The notes beneath the pieces were generated by a model. The model did not search any database. It was not told where the DNA came from and worked only from the letters and a program-made list of their open reading frames with translations. From positions 1,984,001 through 2,048,000 of the forward strand of contig NZ_JAOYOD010000001.1 of assembly GCF_025833875.1 (NCBI RefSeq): a stretch of 64,000 nucleotides of DNA, written 5' to 3'. Of the stretch, positions 1-9,141 are shown piece by piece; the first letter of the stretch is position 1; the number at the start of each line of letters is the position of its first letter. The position numbers and the translations under genes are program-made. This DNA is from Reichenbachiella ulvae. Its GTDB lineage: Bacteria; Bacteroidota; Bacteroidia; Cytophagales; Cyclobacteriaceae.

Positions 1-1923
1 GACGAAATGCTCAGCATTGCCCTGCAGGACAGAGACAACTTCAGAGACGCCTTAAACAACTCGGCTCTGGTGAGCATTACGGATCTGAAAGGTCAAATCA
101 TATACGCCAATGACAAGTTTGTAGAATTATCAAAATACAATAAAGAAGAGCTCATAGGACAAGATCATCGCATATTAAATTCTGGTTATCATGACCGAAG
201 TTTTTGGAAGGAAATGTGGCAATCACTCAGACAAGGCAAATCATGGAGAAATGATGTGAGAAACACCGCAAAAGATGGATCTTACTACTGGGTCGACACC
301 ACCGTCAATGCTGTATTTGACGCGAATGGAGACATTTACCAATATATGTCGGTTCGCTACGACATCACCGAAAAGAAACGAGCTGAACAGGAATTAATAG
401 AATCTGAGCGCAATCTCAAATCCCTATTTGACAATTCTGCGGAAAACATTCTCTCAGTAGATAAGAACTACCGAATCCAGGCATATAACGAAAATACTGC
501 CAAATACTTTTTTGAAAAATTCAATGCCAAGATCAACAAAGGAGTGAACGTATTGGATCTTCTGCCTCCCGACCAAGCTGTCAGGGCCAAATCCATTCTT
601 GACAAGGTTTTAGCTGGTCAACATCTTTTCCTCGAAGAGGAGGAAGATAATAAAAGCAAACATGCAACTAATGGCAATAAGGCATATCGGGAGACAACCT
701 ACTCACCCATATTTGATCATGAACAGATTATTGGAGCCTCTATTTTGAGTAGAGACACTACGGATAGAAAATTTGGTGAAGAGGCTATGAGAAAAATGGA
801 CAAGCTCAACAGTATAGGGACCTTAGCTGGCGGTATCGCCCATGACTTCAACAATATCCTTCTTGGTGTATTTGCCAACATATCTATGATCAAAGACGAG
901 CTACCGAAGGAAAGTGCCTCAAGGGAATACCTGGAGGATGCACTCAATGCGATGAATCGCGCGAGCGGCCTCACCAAGCAACTTCTTACATTTTCGAAAG
1001 GTGGAGAACCTATAAAGGAGGAAGTTGATCTTACACAAATGATTGCTGAGGTGGTGAAATTCGATTTATCAGGTAGCAATGTAAAACCTGTTTTTGATTT
1101 CCCTCCCGATCTGTGGCAAGCCATCGTAGACAAGGGACAAATACAACAGGTCATTTCCAATTTGGTGATCAATGCCAATCAAGCCATGGAACATGGGGGC
1201 ATTCTTAAGGTCAATTTATCAAATGTTGAAATGGATAAAAACGATCATCCTAATTTGGAAGAAGGGAAATACCTAAAGGTGGTGATTGCTGATAACGGAA
1301 TAGGAATAGAACCTCACGATTTGGATCAAATTTTTGACCCCTATTTTAGCACCAAAGAATTTGGCAATGGTTTAGGACTGGCCACCGCTTATTCAATTAT
1401 TATTAAACATCGAGGATTCATTAATGTGTCTTCTGTCAAAGGAGAAGGGACTGTTTTTGAAATACTGCTTCCAGCTACAGATAGTGAACCAGAAACAGTA
1501 AAAAAACCTCTAAAGCAAAATGGAAGTACATTAAACAATTCAAGCCCAGCCAGAATATTGGTCATGGATGATATAGAAATGTTGAGAAAAGTCATCACCA
1601 GGATGCTTGAAGCAGATGGTTTTGAAGTTTTTGCAACTGGAGAGGGGAAAACTGCCATAGAAATTTTTGCGGCTAGCATTGCTAACGGCACTCCATTCGA
1701 CGTTACCATTTTGGATCTAACCGTGCCAGATGGAATGGGCGGAGTAGAAACCATCGATCAAATATTAAAAATCGACCCTAATGCAAGAGTAATTGCATCT
1801 AGTGGCTATGCCAACCATCAAGCAATGTCTGAATTTAAGCATTACGGATTCAAAAACATCATTACCAAACCCTACACCAACGACGAGTTGCTCAAAGTGA
1901 TCAATGAAGTGTTAGAAGAGTAA
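1..1923 (+). CDS. PAS-PAS hybrid sensor histidine kinase with receiver domain (5' partial)
   Basis: Two-component sensor kinase carrying its own receiver. Numbering from the ATG at 7: PAS domain about 10-125, second PAS about 130-255, phosphoacceptor His around 279 in GGIAHDFNN, and an HATPase_c domain with N-box (NLVINANQA), G1 (DNGIGI) and G2 (GNGLGLA) motifs. A receiver domain covers about 515-637 with phosphoacceptor Asp near 570 (TILDLTVP) and the conserved Lys near 621. No membrane segment is visible in this part, so it looks cytosolic. The frame stays open to the window edge, so the ATG at 7 may be internal and the protein longer. The signal is unknown. The kinase assignment is firm; the output pathway is not visible. 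Confidence 0.9.
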   Translation, partial: DEMLSIALQDRDNFRDALNNSALVSITDLKGQIIYANDKFVELSKYNKEELIGQDHRILNSGYHDRSFWKEMWQSLRQGKSWRNDVRNTAKDGSYYWVDTTVNAVFDANGDIYQYMSVRYDITEKKRAEQELIESERNLKSLFDNSAENILSVDKNYRIQAYNENTAKYFFEKFNAKINKGVNVLDLLPPDQAVRAKSILDKVLAGQHLFLEEEEDNKSKHATNGNKAYRETTYSPIFDHEQIIGASILSRDTTDRKFGEEAMRKMDKLNSIGTLAGGIAHDFNNILLGVFANISMIKDELPKESASREYLEDALNAMNRASGLTKQLLTFSKGGEPIKEEVDLTQMIAEVVKFDLSGSNVKPVFDFPPDLWQAIVDKGQIQQVISNLVINANQAMEHGGILKVNLSNVEMDKNDHPNLEEGKYLKVVIADNGIGIEPHDLDQIFDPYFSTKEFGNGLGLATAYSIIIKHRGFINVSSVKGEGTVFEILLPATDSEPETVKKPLKQNGSTLNNSSPARILVMDDIEMLRKVITRMLEADGFEVFATGEGKTAIEIFAASIANGTPFDVTILDLTVPDGMGGVETIDQILKIDPNARVIASSGYANHQAMSEFKHYGFKNIITKPYTNDELLKVINEVLEE

Positions 1924-1927
1924 ATCA

Positions 1928-2557
1928 CTATTTCACTTTTCTGCTAGTCTTTCTCCCAACAAACCGAATAACCATGCCTTCTCCCTGGTGAAACCGTCCT
2001 TCATTCAAATGAACCATTTTTTCTTCTAGCAGTATAGGCTCCAAAATGGAGAAATCAGCTTTCATTTGTTTCAGACTAAAGAGCATACTCTCCTTTTTAG
2101 GACCACCTACATTTGGATTCTCTTTTTGCTTTCTGAGATGATTGGTACTAAACCCTTCTAAAACTAATAAACCATTGGGTTTGAGTAGCTCGGCCATTCT
2201 TTTATGATAACTCGAAACCAGACCAGGCTCGAAGTGAGCATATATTAGAGCAGCTACATCAAAACGCTGATTAAAAAAGGGAAGTTCTGTGAACTCCCCT
2301 ACCTGATAATCCATCTTCACATTCTCCTTTTCTGCGAAGCGAATAGCTTTCTTCTTCCCTTCCATACTTTGGTCAAAAGCATAAACTTCTAAACCAAATT
2401 TTGCTGCATAGACGGCATTTCTTCCTTCTCCCTCAGCAGGCAACAATATGCTGCCTGCGGGTCGATGGTCTTCTAATATTTCTCTAAAAAAGACATTGGG
2501 TTCAACCCCAAACGCATACTCCTCCTCTCTGTACCTGGCATCCCAAAAATCTTTCAT
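1928..2557 (-). CDS. Class I SAM-dependent methyltransferase
   Basis: A 209-residue cytosolic protein of the small Rossmann-fold methyltransferase type. It starts MKDFWDARYREEEYAFG, as is common in TehB/thiopurine-methyltransferase-like proteins. The glycine-rich SAM motif is ILLPAEGEGRNAVYAA at about 37-52, followed by the acidic residue of motif II (VYAFDQS). The substrate cannot be told from the sequence. It is convergent with the sensor kinase (4 bp between stops) and about 20 bp downstream of the DUF302 gene on the same strand, so the two may be co-transcribed. Confidence 0.8.
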   Translation of the reverse strand: MKDFWDARYREEEYAFGVEPNVFFREILEDHRPAGSILLPAEGEGRNAVYAAKFGLEVYAFDQSMEGKKKAIRFAEKENVKMDYQVGEFTELPFFNQRFDVAALIYAHFEPGLVSSYHKRMAELLKPNGLLVLEGFSTNHLRKQKENPNVGGPKKESMLFSLKQMKADFSILEPILLEEKMVHLNEGRFHQGEGMVIRFVGRKTSRKVK

Positions 2558-2577
2558 TTCAATGTCAAATCTCTATA

Positions 2578-2964
2578 TCAAATATTGTCAATCGCTACTT
2601 TCAATTTTTCTCTGATTTCTGTGGCGATTGGTGCCAGGGCTTCATTATCCACCGCCTGCATAGAAGCAACAGGGTCTATGGCTGCCACGATCACCTTTCC
2701 ATCCTTCTCTTGCACTACCACATTACATGGCAGCATGGCACCTATCATGTCTTCCGCAGAGAGTGCTTTTAATGCATAGGGTGGATTGCAAGCCCCCAAA
2801 ATGCGATAAGGCCTAAAGTCTTCATTCAGTTTCTTTTTTAAAGTAGCCTGAATGTCAATTTCAGTCAAGACACCAAATCCTTGATCCTTTAAGGAAGCTG
2901 TGACCTTCTCTATAGCTTCATCAAAACTGATGGAATCGAAACTTCTGTCATAATAATATTTCAT
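2578..2964 (-). CDS. DUF302 domain protein
   Basis: A 128-residue soluble protein matching the DUF302 fold throughout: N-terminal SFDEAIEKVTASLKDQGFGV, central FRPYRILGACNPPYALKAL with the conserved cysteine, then GAMLPCNVVVQEKDG. DUF302 proteins often accompany redox or sulfur genes in other bacteria, but their biochemical role is unknown. It is the promoter-proximal gene of the pair with the methyltransferase. A perfect 14-bp palindrome lies 53 bp upstream of its start, which may be the operator controlling it. Confidence 0.82.
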   Translation of the reverse strand: MKYYYDRSFDSISFDEAIEKVTASLKDQGFGVLTEIDIQATLKKKLNEDFRPYRILGACNPPYALKALSAEDMIGAMLPCNVVVQEKDGKVIVAAIDPVASMQAVDNEALAPIATEIREKLKVAIDNI

Positions 2965-3016
2965 GGGTGTGCTCTTTTATTTTCTACTAACTAACGAAAT
3001 ATCTGCACCCAAGTCT

Positions 3017-3030
3017 GTAACATATGTTAC
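3017..3030. promoter_or_regulatory. Perfect 14-bp palindrome GTAACATATGTTAC
   Basis: An exact inverted repeat in the 131-bp divergent intergenic region between the DUF302 gene (start 2964) and the outer-membrane gene at 3096. Its shape and size resemble Crp/FNR-family operators. The family assignment is inference; the palindrome itself is plain in the sequence. Confidence 0.5.
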
Positions 3031-3095
3031 GGTCCAAAGATCCAAATCCAAAAGATGACACTTGTATATGATTACAAAATCCATTACATTAGAAT

Positions 3096-3920
3096 ATGAT
3101 CAAAACCAGCCTGATACCAACCTTGATCAGCCTCATGCTATCATTTACTGCCTTTGGTCAAAATGGCAACTACAGCATGGGCGCCCGTTCTGCTGCTTTG
3201 GCCGGCAGTAGTCTTACCTTATCAGACGAATGGGCCTTATTCAATAATATTGGAGCCTTAGCAGACCATCAGCACCTGAGTGTCTTTGGCACATACAAAA
3301 ACCTTTATGGTATAAGTGAACTTTCCAGCATAGCTGCTGGAGCCACTCTCCCACTATGGAACGGCACCCTGGGACTGGGAGCCTATAGATTTGGAGGTGA
3401 TCTACTCAACGAACAAAGAGTCAACCTTGGGTTCAGTAATCGATTCGGAATTGTGAGTCTGGGGCTAAACGTGAGCTATTATCAATTGAATATCGAAAAT
3501 GGAGGTCGCTCCCAAAACTTCATGATAGACTTTGGTGGTAGAGCCGAGATCACTCCTCAGCTGTTGTTTGGAGCACACATATCCAACATCAATCAAGCGG
3601 AAATAACAGAAGACACTGGTGAACTAGTCCCTACCTACATGAAGTCCGGCTTGAGCTATAGACCTATAACCAGCCTTATGATCAATGCTGAAGTAGAAAA
3701 GAATCTGGATGACCCAATGATACTCAAACTAGGCCTGGAGCATCAATTGATCAATATGCTGTCCCTACGTTTAGGCTTTAGAACCGAACCGTTCATTAGC
3801 AATTTTGGCCTAGGATTTTCACCCCATAAAATCAAAATTGACTACAGCTATAGTATTCACAAAGATCTAGGAGACATCCACCAAATCTCTTTCGCATATC
3901 TAATCAAACCAAAAGAATGA
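3096..3920 (+). CDS. PorV/PorQ-like outer-membrane beta-barrel protein
   Basis: A 274-residue secreted protein with a signal peptide of about 21 residues (ending TAFGQ). The start of the mature protein, YSMGARSAALAGSSLTLSD followed by an ALFNNIGALA stretch, is typical of the FadL-related PorV/PorQ/UPF0164 group of Bacteroidota. The rest alternates short amphipathic strands with glycine turns, as expected for a beta barrel. A TTG at 3062 and TACATTAG at 3085-3092, 20 bp apart, form a near-consensus promoter just before the ATG. Its stop overlaps the start of the next gene (ATGA), so the two are translationally coupled. A T9SS-linked role is possible but not shown. Confidence 0.65.
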   Translation: MIKTSLIPTLISLMLSFTAFGQNGNYSMGARSAALAGSSLTLSDEWALFNNIGALADHQHLSVFGTYKNLYGISELSSIAAGATLPLWNGTLGLGAYRFGGDLLNEQRVNLGFSNRFGIVSLGLNVSYYQLNIENGGRSQNFMIDFGGRAEITPQLLFGAHISNINQAEITEDTGELVPTYMKSGLSYRPITSLMINAEVEKNLDDPMILKLGLEHQLINMLSLRLGFRTEPFISNFGLGFSPHKIKIDYSYSIHKDLGDIHQISFAYLIKPKE

Positions 3921-5992
3921 AAAGGATTGGTTGGCTTATATTATGGATGGTTTTCAACATCCCATTTGCTAGCGCTCAAGAACCCCCTCGACCTGAAATT
4001 GACATTCAAGAATTTGTGATTGATCTTTTTCAGGTACCAGATCAGGACATCAACTACGAAGATCTATACGAGTCTCTTTATCAACTTTACCTGAACCCGA
4101 TAGATCTTAATCAGACCTCCCTATCCGAACTCAACCAGTTGTATCAACTTACCCCCCTTCAAATCAATCAACTCATGAACTATATCCAAAATCATGGACC
4201 ATTACTTTCAATTTATGAAATTCAGGTATTAGAGTCATTTGATGAAGAAACGATACATAGCATCCTACCTTTTGTAATCGTAAACCCTAATTCATCGAGT
4301 CATTCGCAACATGGATTGGTCAAAAGAATCATGAAGGAAGATAACACCTATCTTCTCCTAAGAAGCGAAAGCGTTTTGGAGGAGAAAAAGGGCTATCAGA
4401 GCAATGATTCAAACTCTTATTTAGGCTCTCCATTAAAAGTATATGGACGATTTTTGAGTCGGCATACTGGCGATTATAGTCTGGGGTTCACCTTTGAAAA
4501 GGACCCCGGAGAAACTCTAGCCTGGAATAACAAAAACCAACAATATGGATTCGACTACTATTCCTTTCACTTCTTATGGGAAAATAAAGGCAGATTGAAA
4601 AAATTGGCACTGGGAGACTACCAACTTCAATTTGGTCAGGGGCTCATTTTTGGAGCAGGATTCAACCCCGGCAAAGGAGCAGAAACCATCACCACAGTAA
4701 GGCGCAGCAATACCGGTATTCGGCCATACACGTCCGTTATCGAATCGGGATTTATGCGAGGAGCCGCCATCACCTATTCTATATTACCGACCATTAACCT
4801 GACCACATTCTATTCTCACAATCAGCTGGATGCCAACATTCAAAACTCATCAGACACCGAATCCTATGAAGAATATGTGTCGAGCATTTTAGCCACTGGA
4901 TTTCATCGGAGCTATGGCGAAATTGAAAAACGTAATCAAATCAAGGAACAGAGCTATGGGTTCAACCTGAGTTTCAGAGATAAAAAGAGCAAAAATCTAG
5001 AGGCGGGTTTCAATTATTTGGTCAACCAATATTCACGACCTATCTACAGAACTCCCAGCAACTACAACCAGTTCGAATTCAGTGGAAATCAAAACTATAA
5101 TCTGGGGCTATTTGTGAATTACAACTGGCAAAACTTCTTACTATTTAGCGAGGCGGCCTATTCCAGATCTGGTGGCAAAGCACTGATAGCAGGTTTTATG
5201 GCAAGTCTTAGTCCCTCCATCTCCTCTAGTTTTATCTATCGCAACTATGCAAAGGATTATCATGGTCTATATGCACAGAGCTTTGCAGAAGGCTCCAGAA
5301 GCATCAATGAAAACGGTTTCTACTGGGGCATTCAAATCAAACCCTCCAAAAAATGGCAGCTCTCAGCCTATTACGACTACTTCAGATTTCCCTGGCTAAG
5401 GTATCGAGCCTCGGCTCCCGGTTCTGGTTATGAATACTTGATCAAATCAGATTTTCGAGTCAATCGCAAAATCAATCTGTACCTGCAATATCGACAACAA
5501 TCCAAAGAACGAGATACCTCTACAGATACTCCCACTAAAAGTATAAATGCAGGTGTCAAGCGCTCCTTTGCAGCCAATATGGATTACAACTTCAACTCAT
5601 ATATCGGACTAAAATCCCGAATACAATACAGTCAGTTTACAATTGCAGGAGAGGAAAGCCAGGGCATGACTATCATTCAGGACATCAATTTAAGCTTCTC
5701 GAGATTCAGAATAAGCGGACGATTCTCAATATTCGAAACGGAAGACTATGAAAATCGGCAGTATGTTTATGAAAAAGACCTTCTCTATGCATTTTCAATC
5801 CCTGCATATTATGGAACCGGCACCCGCGCATACATCCTGTTAAGATATCAGCCCTTTAGAAAGCTCACCCTATGGGCAAAATATGGTCGCTACCGCTACG
5901 ATATAGAAACAGAATCGATCGGTTCTGGAAATGAACAAATCATCGGTAATATCAAATCAGAAATCAAATTTCAGATCCGTTATAAAATATAA
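3917..5992 (+). CDS. Helix-hairpin-helix outer-membrane barrel protein
   Basis: A 691-residue protein with a signal peptide (ends FASAQ). Residues about 60-125 form tandem helix-hairpin-helix repeats (NPIDLNQTSLSELNQLYQLT, then a second LLSIYEIQVLESFDEETI unit), the ComEA-type module. The remaining 550 residues are aromatic-rich alternating strands typical of a large outer-membrane beta barrel. The HHH-plus-barrel design recurs in Bacteroidota but has no settled function. ComEA modules bind DNA, so a role in DNA handling at the envelope is conceivable; this is inference. It overlaps the preceding gene by 4 bp and ends at a strong hairpin shared with the convergent symporter gene. Confidence 0.65.
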   Translation: MKRIGWLILWMVFNIPFASAQEPPRPEIDIQEFVIDLFQVPDQDINYEDLYESLYQLYLNPIDLNQTSLSELNQLYQLTPLQINQLMNYIQNHGPLLSIYEIQVLESFDEETIHSILPFVIVNPNSSSHSQHGLVKRIMKEDNTYLLLRSESVLEEKKGYQSNDSNSYLGSPLKVYGRFLSRHTGDYSLGFTFEKDPGETLAWNNKNQQYGFDYYSFHFLWENKGRLKKLALGDYQLQFGQGLIFGAGFNPGKGAETITTVRRSNTGIRPYTSVIESGFMRGAAITYSILPTINLTTFYSHNQLDANIQNSSDTESYEEYVSSILATGFHRSYGEIEKRNQIKEQSYGFNLSFRDKKSKNLEAGFNYLVNQYSRPIYRTPSNYNQFEFSGNQNYNLGLFVNYNWQNFLLFSEAAYSRSGGKALIAGFMASLSPSISSSFIYRNYAKDYHGLYAQSFAEGSRSINENGFYWGIQIKPSKKWQLSAYYDYFRFPWLRYRASAPGSGYEYLIKSDFRVNRKINLYLQYRQQSKERDTSTDTPTKSINAGVKRSFAANMDYNFNSYIGLKSRIQYSQFTIAGEESQGMTIIQDINLSFSRFRISGRFSIFETEDYENRQYVYEKDLLYAFSIPAYYGTGTRAYILLRYQPFRKLTLWAKYGRYRYDIETESIGSGNEQIIGNIKSEIKFQIRYKI

Positions 5993-6023
5993 AGCCCATT
6001 GAACATTAAGTTCAATGGGCTTT
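5991..6023. terminator. Bidirectional hairpin terminator
   Basis: A perfect 14-bp stem (AAAGCCCATTGAAC, 5991-6004, paired with 6010-6023) and a 5-nt loop, lying between the convergent genes ending at 5992 and 6046. A/T runs flank both arms. Confidence 0.85.
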
Positions 6024-6045
6024 CCATATCCTAAATGAGGACTAT

Positions 6046-7746
6046 TTAATCCTCTGCATTTATCTCTGCCAAAGATTCAGAAACGTTGATGATGTGATCA
6101 CCAATCTTCTCACAACCTACGATCAAATCTCTATAAGCAACACCCGTACGTACATCATAGTTCTTCTCCTCGATGTGCTTGTAGTATGCTTTATTTAGTT
6201 TCTTGGTCATCGCGTTAATGGCATCCTCCGCTTTCTCTGCAGAAACGGAAGTTACGTCAGAGTAATCTTTATTCAAGTTCTCCAACATCACTTTGATTGC
6301 CTTTTCTACCAAATCAATCAAGCCTTCTAAGTTATCCATTTGATCCTTAGAGAACTCAAACTTGTATTTAGATTTCTTACTGGCATCTTTGGACATTCTG
6401 GTAATGATATCAGCTACTCTTTCCAAGTCACCTGTAATGCTCAAGATAGCTCTGATCTCCTCAGATGCAGATGAGGAAAGACGTCCCTCGGCAACCTTCA
6501 CCAAATAATCATTGATTTCAATTTCCAGATCATCTGTTCTTTGCTCATACTTCTCAATTTTTTTCAGCAGCTTGTCTATCTTCTTAGAGCTATCAGACTT
6601 AATCAGCTCTCTTGAGAAACCGTGCATCTTCTTGATGATCTTTCCATAGATCACTAGCTCCTTTCTTGCCTCCAAAAGTGAAATCTCAGCAGTACGCATC
6701 AAGTTAGTACCAATGTATTCCAAGTGGAATTCATCATCCTCATCATCCTTAGTTGGTACCAGTTTAATCACAATTTTCTCGATGTATGGAATAAACCAAA
6801 TCATGAGAAGTGTATTAATCACGTTGAAACTGATGTGAAAATAAGTCAACCCCCATTTTACATCTGCCACGTTGTTCAAAGGCGAACCATGTCCTGTCGC
6901 TGACATGATTCCGTCCACTGCATTGATATAGAAATTGAATATCAGCAACATCCAAACTACCCCCAATACATTAAACAAGAGGTGTGCCCTCGCGGCTCGT
7001 TTGGCGTGAACATTACCAACCAGAGCGGCCAGATTTGCAGTAATGGTGGTTCCGATGTTTTCTCCTAACACGATAGCTGCTGCCATATCGAATGGAATCC
7101 ATCCATTGTCACACATGATCAAAGTAATGGCCATTGCTGCACTCGATGATTGTACCACCACGGTTAAAGCAGTACCAATAAATACGGCAATAATGATGGC
7201 CATGAAGCCCATTTCATTCAATGAAGAAATCCATGCCAAAATCTCCGGATTACTCTTTAGATCTGGAACTGCATGTTTCAATTCACTTAGTCCCATGAAT
7301 AATAAAGCAAACCCAATCATGAACTCACCCCAATATTTCAATTCAGCCTTTTTGGCGAACAATAATGGGAAACCAAATGCAATGATTGGCAATGCATAAT
7401 GCGAAATACTGAACTTAGAAAAGCCTAAGAACAGTATCAAAACTGCAGTAATCGTAGTACCAATATTGGCCCCCATGATTACACTTATCGCTTGTCTTAG
7501 CTTGAGTAATCCTGCATTGACAAAACTTACAACCATCACAGTTGTGGCTGATGATGATTGGATAATAGCTGTAGTCAGAAATCCGGTAAAAACCCCACTC
7601 ACTCTATTTGACGTAATGAGACTCATTACAGACCTTAACTTGTCCCCTGCTACCTTTTGAATGGATTCGCTCATGACCTTCATCCCATAGATGAAGAAAC
7701 CTAACGCTCCAATCAATTTCAAAACCTCGAATAATCCGTATTCCAC
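6046..7746 (-). CDS. Na+/Pi cotransporter with C-terminal PhoU domain
   Basis: A 566-residue inner-membrane protein. The N-terminal two thirds carry the two inverted Na_Pi_cotrans repeats, each with the hallmark QSSS motif (TAIIQSSSATT near 60, VVVQSSSAAM near 200) and GANIGTT/GENIGTT segments. From about residue 345 to the end, a soluble four-helix PhoU-like domain (MRTAEISLLEARKEL, LERVADII, CEKIGDHIINVSE) probably adjusts transport to phosphate status. The family imports phosphate with sodium. It is divergent from a second, PhoU-less symporter, with PHO-box-like repeats in the shared intergenic region. Confidence 0.88.
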   Translation of the reverse strand: MEYGLFEVLKLIGALGFFIYGMKVMSESIQKVAGDKLRSVMSLITSNRVSGVFTGFLTTAIIQSSSATTVMVVSFVNAGLLKLRQAISVIMGANIGTTITAVLILFLGFSKFSISHYALPIIAFGFPLLFAKKAELKYWGEFMIGFALLFMGLSELKHAVPDLKSNPEILAWISSLNEMGFMAIIIAVFIGTALTVVVQSSSAAMAITLIMCDNGWIPFDMAAAIVLGENIGTTITANLAALVGNVHAKRAARAHLLFNVLGVVWMLLIFNFYINAVDGIMSATGHGSPLNNVADVKWGLTYFHISFNVINTLLMIWFIPYIEKIVIKLVPTKDDEDDEFHLEYIGTNLMRTAEISLLEARKELVIYGKIIKKMHGFSRELIKSDSSKKIDKLLKKIEKYEQRTDDLEIEINDYLVKVAEGRLSSSASEEIRAILSITGDLERVADIITRMSKDASKKSKYKFEFSKDQMDNLEGLIDLVEKAIKVMLENLNKDYSDVTSVSAEKAEDAINAMTKKLNKAYYKHIEEKNYDVRTGVAYRDLIVGCEKIGDHIINVSESLAEINAED

Positions 7747-7815
7747 TTGTCTATTTTTTGTTTTCCTGAATTATTAAAATGCGTGCAAATCTAAAGATAA
7801 TTCCCACACTCAATT

Positions 7816-7884
7816 TTAACTTAATGTTAACAAATACCCTACTACAGTATCCAAAAGAATCCAATACTTAACATTTAGGTAACA
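7816..7884. promoter_or_regulatory. Two PHO-box-like direct-repeat pairs
   Basis: Within the 175-bp region between the two divergent Na+/Pi symporter genes lie TTAACT-N5-TTAACA (7816-7832) and TTAACA-N5-GTAACA (7868-7884). Both show an 11-bp repeat period, like PhoB/PhoP-type PHO boxes (hexamers separated by 5 bp). Binding of a PhoB-like regulator is inference from motif architecture and from the phosphate genes on both sides. Confidence 0.5.
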
Positions 7885-7904
7885 TACCGCATTCCTATAT
7901 GATT

Positions 7905-7912
7905 TACTTTTG
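7905..7912 (+). promoter_or_regulatory. -7 promoter element TACTTTTG
   Basis: An exact match to the Bacteroidota -7 consensus TAnnTTTG, ending 9 bp before the ATG at 7922. Transcription should begin within a few bases of that ATG, giving a very short leader. The in-frame TTG at 7910 is part of this element and cannot be the start codon. No clear -33 TTG is seen at the usual distance, which would fit an activator-dependent promoter. Confidence 0.5.
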
Positions 7913-7921
7913 CGCCTCCAT

Positions 7922-9031
7922 ATGGAAGGTAAAAAGGAAAAAGAATCAATAAGCATAATTAAGTTCATACTAAGCCTATTAGCGGCTTTAGTAGTCTTCC
8001 TATGGTCACTGGATTTGATGACTGGCACTTTTCAGCTATTAAGCTCCAACACCATCTCCAACCTGCTAGAAGCCATAGCTAATCCATTCATCAGCCTCTT
8101 CATTGGCATCTTTATTACTGCGGTGATCCAGAGCAGTTCGACCAGCACTTCGCTTGTGGTTGCCATCGTAGCTTCCGGTAGTCTTTCGTTACAAAATGCC
8201 GTCCCTATGATCATGGGTGCTAATATTGGTACCACTTTGACTAGTACTATTGTATCTCTTAGCTACATTACCAACAACAAAGAATTCAGAAAAGCCATAG
8301 CTACAGGAGTCATGCACGACTTCTTCAATATTCTGACTGTAATCATTCTATTTCCCTTAGAATACTACTATCATATTGTTTCTGACCTATCCATCAGCAT
8401 CACTCACATGATTGGAATGGAGTCTGCACAAGCCTCCTCCATAAAGCACGGAAGATTTGGATTATTTGGCACGCTTAATCAGTACCTCATCGAGGTTATT
8501 CCTTCAAAGACACTGGTTATCATTATATCCATGGTGGCCTTATTTTCTTCGATCAAGATTATCTCCAGAACAATCTCCAAAAGACTAATTGGCACCATTA
8601 GAGAAAAATTTGAAGAGGTATTCTTTAAAAACAATTTCAAAGCATTTGGACTAGGCGCCATACTTACTGGAGTCATTCAGTCTAGCTCGATTACCACTAC
8701 TGTAATCGTACCACTTGGTGCTACTGGTAAAATCAAATTAGAGAAAATTTTCCCATATATAGTAGGCGCCAATATTGGCACTACCATCACCGCACTCATC
8801 GCTGCTTTGAACAAATCGGAAGCAGCCATGAATATCGCTTTGGTACATTTTCTATTCAACCTATTGGGAACAATCATCTTCCTGCTAATCCCCGGAGTAA
8901 AGAGGATACCTGTGCTATACGCCGAAAAATTTGGAAAGATGACCATGAGATACAAAGTCATTGGCTTTTTCTACATCCTGGTCATTTTCTTCATTCTACC
9001 TCTTTCTCTCATTTTTCTAAACCGACTCTAA
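7922..9031 (+). CDS. Na+/Pi symporter family protein (no PhoU domain)
   Basis: A 369-residue inner-membrane protein with both Na_Pi_cotrans repeats: TAVIQSSSTSTS near 65 with GANIGTTLTS, and TGVIQSSSITTT near 250 with GANIGTTITA. It lacks the C-terminal PhoU extension of the divergent paralogue, so it may be the unregulated or scavenging partner. The ATG at 7922 is preferred over the TTG at 7910, which lies inside the -7 promoter element. A porin gene of the OprO/OprP type follows after 110 bp on the same strand, so this probably forms a phosphate-uptake unit. Confidence 0.87.
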   Translation: MEGKKEKESISIIKFILSLLAALVVFLWSLDLMTGTFQLLSSNTISNLLEAIANPFISLFIGIFITAVIQSSSTSTSLVVAIVASGSLSLQNAVPMIMGANIGTTLTSTIVSLSYITNNKEFRKAIATGVMHDFFNILTVIILFPLEYYYHIVSDLSISITHMIGMESAQASSIKHGRFGLFGTLNQYLIEVIPSKTLVIIISMVALFSSIKIISRTISKRLIGTIREKFEEVFFKNNFKAFGLGAILTGVIQSSSITTTVIVPLGATGKIKLEKIFPYIVGANIGTTITALIAALNKSEAAMNIALVHFLFNLLGTIIFLLIPGVKRIPVLYAEKFGKMTMRYKVIGFFYILVIFFILPLSLIFLNRL

Positions 9032-9141
9032 CAGCTTGAAATCAAACTATTTACCCATAAAACCAAAGAAACTTTTATGTTAAGAAATCATAAAACAAAC
9101 ATCAATAAATTGTAAACTAATACTTAATTCAGATTCAGAAA

